Positions 62,316 to 64,000 of a stretch of DNA of 64,000 bases are shown piece after piece (position 1 is the first letter of the stretch; the number at the start of each line of letters is the position of its first letter). Under the pieces are notes generated by a model. The model was not told the DNA's origin and ran no database searches. It saw only the letters and a program-made list of their open reading frames with translations. The stretch is taken from contig NZ_JSWG01000009.1 of NCBI RefSeq assembly GCF_000797465.1, forward strand, positions 558,001 through 622,000. Reading direction: 5' to 3'. The stretch comes from Psychroserpens jangbogonensis. Its GTDB lineage: Bacteria; Bacteroidota; Bacteroidia; Flavobacteriales; Flavobacteriaceae. The translations under genes were made by a program, and so were the position numbers.

Positions 62316-63329
62316 TCAATTTTCAACTTTAAACGTATACGAGACAATCAAATCGTCACCAATTAAAAAGTGCGTATCATAATAACCAGTGTTGTCAAAT
62401 TGGTATTCTAATGTCAAAGACAGTTCATCCAAAATAATAGATGAAGGCTTAGCGGTTATGGTTTTAAAACCATTGTCAATAATAAACGAGATTTTATTTA
62501 GATCAATAGGCTCTAACAATTCATATTTGAAAGTTATCGTTTCGTTTTTCTGAATGGTATTGTTTAATTTATTTGGAGTTTGATGAATTGTTAAGTGTTT
62601 ATATGCATTGCCATACAAAATGGGATTTTCTAAAAATGATTGAAATGAAGGTAGGTCACCTTCTAAAAGCATCCATTTAGGTTCAATAGGATAATGCGTA
62701 AGCACAAAAAATTCTGGATTAGTGAGAAAGAGACCGTTGTTGTAATTAAACTTAAATCCGTAATTATTAGGATGTACAATTCCACTTGCCCAAGTAGGAT
62801 CACTCAAATACCATTTATCATTCAGTTTTACGGCGTTCCAAGAATGATTTGGTGCATTAAAATTATCAATTGCAGTAGAACTCGTTCTGCCAAAACCATT
62901 AACCATTCTACAATTAATATTTGCCAATCTTGAAAGTTCACTAACTAGGTAAGCATAGCCAGAACAAATGGTTTTTTTTCGTTTTCTAAGTTTGCTAAAT
63001 AGTTTTTTCTTGAAACTTTCATTCCAAGCGTCAAGTTTTAGGCTATCATTTTCAAACTTCTCACGTTTTTTCTTATTCTTTAAGTAAAGCCCATAATCAT
63101 TAGACACATTAGTACAGACCCATTTGTAAATCGCTCTAAAACGTTCTACATCAGTTTCTAAATTTGACGTTAGATTATGGGATAATTCAGGCAAGTTTTT
63201 GAGTCCAGCACCTTTGTAAACCAATGCCATACTATCTGCTTTTTTAAAATCAATATGATTAAAATCAGATACTTGCGCATGAGCTTGGAATGCAAATAGG
63301 AAACTTAATAAAAGTCCTAATGTTTTCAT
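62316..63329 (-). CDS. Secreted transglutaminase-like protein
   Basis: The 337-residue protein has a signal peptide (LGLLLSFLFAFQAHA) and a transglutaminase-like domain with the papain-type triad C122 (KKTICSGYAYLV), H162 (APNHSWNAVKL) and D177 (WYLSDPTWASG). Bacterial members act as proteases or cross-link/deamidate proteins, or are structural. A C-terminal beta-rich region (about 235-337) follows. It is in the periplasm or secreted. It converges with the pseudouridine synthase-like gene (10-nt gap) and lies 21 nt downstream of the next minus-strand gene, with which it is probably co-transcribed. Confidence 0.85.
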   Translation of the reverse strand: MKTLGLLLSFLFAFQAHAQVSDFNHIDFKKADSMALVYKGAGLKNLPELSHNLTSNLETDVERFRAIYKWVCTNVSNDYGLYLKNKKKREKFENDSLKLDAWNESFKKKLFSKLRKRKKTICSGYAYLVSELSRLANINCRMVNGFGRTSSTAIDNFNAPNHSWNAVKLNDKWYLSDPTWASGIVHPNNYGFKFNYNNGLFLTNPEFFVLTHYPIEPKWMLLEGDLPSFQSFLENPILYGNAYKHLTIHQTPNKLNNTIQKNETITFKYELLEPIDLNKISFIIDNGFKTITAKPSSIILDELSLTLEYQFDNTGYYDTHFLIGDDLIVSYTFKVEN

Positions 63330-63350
63330 ATAAACAAGACTATTGTACAG

Positions 63351-63788
63351 TTAAAACGAGCGTTTTGATTTGTATGGTTTATCTGAAGCTAAAGCGCCTA
63401 CAATGTCTATAGCTTCTGATACTAATTGTAGGTTTATAAAATTGGTGTCCGCTTTAATTTTAACTCTTCTCGTTTCATAGCCTAAATAGCTAAATATTAA
63501 AACATCATTAGGTTTTAATGCTTGTGGAAAAATAAATGTGCCATCAGAATCCGTTATGGCACCAACATTACTGCCTTTAAGCGCAATATTTACACCTGTT
63601 AATGGTCCGTATTCATCACTAACCATTCCTTTGACATTTATTTCAGTATTTGATGAAGTTTGCGTTTGAGCAGACAGTGAATTGAAAGTTAGCGTTGCAA
63701 TCATAAATAATCCGAATATTAGGTGTTGAATCATTCTAGACGTAATTAAGTTTGCTCTATTTTGTGTAAGTGTTACGTGTGTTTTCAT
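63351..63788 (-). CDS. Exported carboxypeptidase-regulatory-like domain protein
   Basis: From the ATG at 63788 the protein has 145 residues: basic N-terminus, hydrophobic signal segment (HLIFGLFMIATLTFNSLSA), then one CarboxypepD_reg-like beta-sandwich (NVKGMVSDEYGPLTGVNIAL, VGAITDSDGTFIFP, DVLIFSYLGYETRRVKI), the domain that opens SusC proteins but here stands alone. An ATG at 63812 and a TTG before it lie at or upstream of the expected transcription start of the promoter at 63843-63813, so 63788 is preferred. It is the first gene of a unit with the transglutaminase-like gene. Its role is unknown; it may bind or stabilise an outer-membrane partner. Confidence 0.8.
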   Translation of the reverse strand: MKTHVTLTQNRANLITSRMIQHLIFGLFMIATLTFNSLSAQTQTSSNTEINVKGMVSDEYGPLTGVNIALKGSNVGAITDSDGTFIFPQALKPNDVLIFSYLGYETRRVKIKADTNFINLQLVSEAIDIVGALASDKPYKSKRSF

Positions 63789-63812
63789 AATTTTAAAGAT
63801 TATTGTTTCCAT

Positions 63813-63843
63813 CAAATCTATGCAATGTATCTTTTGATATCAA
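63813..63843 (-). promoter_or_regulatory. Promoter of the regulatory-domain/transglutaminase unit
   Basis: On the minus strand TTG (63843-63841), a 20-nt spacer and TAGATTTG (63820-63813) match the Bacteroidota consensus. Transcription would start near 63807, which excludes the ATG at 63812 and supports the ATG at 63788. Confidence 0.75.
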
Positions 63844-63910
63844 CATACTTTTAGTCATCTTATTGTTCCACTTAGTGAAACCCTCTTTTCAATGAGCCTA
63901 AGATACATTG
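63823..63910. repeat. 11-bp inverted repeat around the promoter
   Basis: CAATGTATCTT (63823-63833) and AAGATACATTG (63900-63910) are perfect reverse complements separated by 66 nt. The first arm sits in the spacer between the -33 and -7 elements, so a looping operator or a transcript stem is possible. Confidence 0.5.
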
Positions 63911-64000
63911 AAATTGTAAAAACTTAATAGATTCATTGTTAATTTTATTATAATAGAATTGCTTTTTTATTGCTGTCATCTTAATAGGAAGCTGATCTGT

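Larger units (their letters stand above)
63789..64000. other. Intergenic end of the window
   Basis: No coding frame is supported in the last 212 bases. They hold the promoter of the minus-strand gene at 63788 and an 11-bp inverted repeat (63823-63833 and 63900-63910). Any gene to the right starts outside the window. Confidence 0.7.

Overview
The window is a chromosomal segment of a low-GC Bacteroidota, most likely a marine-type Flavobacteriaceae. The evidence is AT-rich DNA, TAnnTTTG -7 promoter elements, SusC/SusD-type outer-membrane genes, two proteins with Por/type IX secretion (T9SS) C-terminal signals, many lipoproteins, and mevalonate-pathway genes. I see no insertion sequence, integrase, prophage or CRISPR array. 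Gene order and base use look chromosomal throughout.

Layout. 1-5061: a tightly packed plus-strand run (end of an outer-membrane barrel gene, ruvC, hemW, a cyclase-family hydrolase, DUF4230, GNAT, MmcQ/YjbR, PhnA), with overlapping stop/start codons, closed by a strong hairpin terminator. 5334-8771: a duplicated-domain secreted protein, a Cys-rich DUF1272 protein, a DUF885 metallopeptidase-like protein and a STAS protein. 8775-12848: a minus-strand DUF4407 membrane protein and a BlaI/M56 (BlaR1-like) pair with two visible BlaI-type operators. 12936-15912: secreted M28 peptidase, M20 dipeptidase and tRNA-Leu(UAG).

16034-41609 is the centrepiece: a complete alpha-glucan (starch, glycogen or maltodextrin) utilisation locus. 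The minus arm encodes SusC, SusD, SusE and, after an intervening terminator, a T9SS-secreted GH13 amylase. The plus arm encodes a LacI-type regulator, an MFS sugar transporter, beta-phosphoglucomutase, GH65 maltose phosphorylase, a GH13 lipoprotein, a carbohydrate-binding/esterase/GH31 fusion, two more GH13 lipoproteins, a GH97 and a small secreted protein. Inferred flow: polymer is cut at the surface, oligosaccharides pass SusCD, periplasmic GH13/GH31/GH97 enzymes trim them, and maltose is imported by the MFS carrier. Maltose phosphorylase then gives glucose and beta-glucose-1-phosphate, and beta-phosphoglucomutase gives glucose-6-phosphate. A palindromic LacI-type operator and an 18-nt repeat in front of both arms suggest joint control.

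41728-49912: a GAF protein, an HD-PycTM membrane protein, then an oxidative-repair run (msrB, msrA, glutaredoxin-like, selO), an alpha/beta hydrolase-OsmC fusion and a small zinc protein. 49972-53667 encodes an unusual outer-membrane lipoprotein joining a metallophosphoesterase, a middle domain with kinase-like motifs and a beta-barrel; I consider it the best candidate here for undescribed biology. 54607-62305: tesB, a BaiN-type flavoprotein, DUF1697, mvaD, a mevalonate-kinase-like gene, a UbiA prenyltransferase, a nitrilase and an RluB-like protein whose canonical catalytic Asp is Gly. 62316-63788: a transglutaminase-like protein and a carboxypeptidase-regulatory-domain protein on the minus strand.
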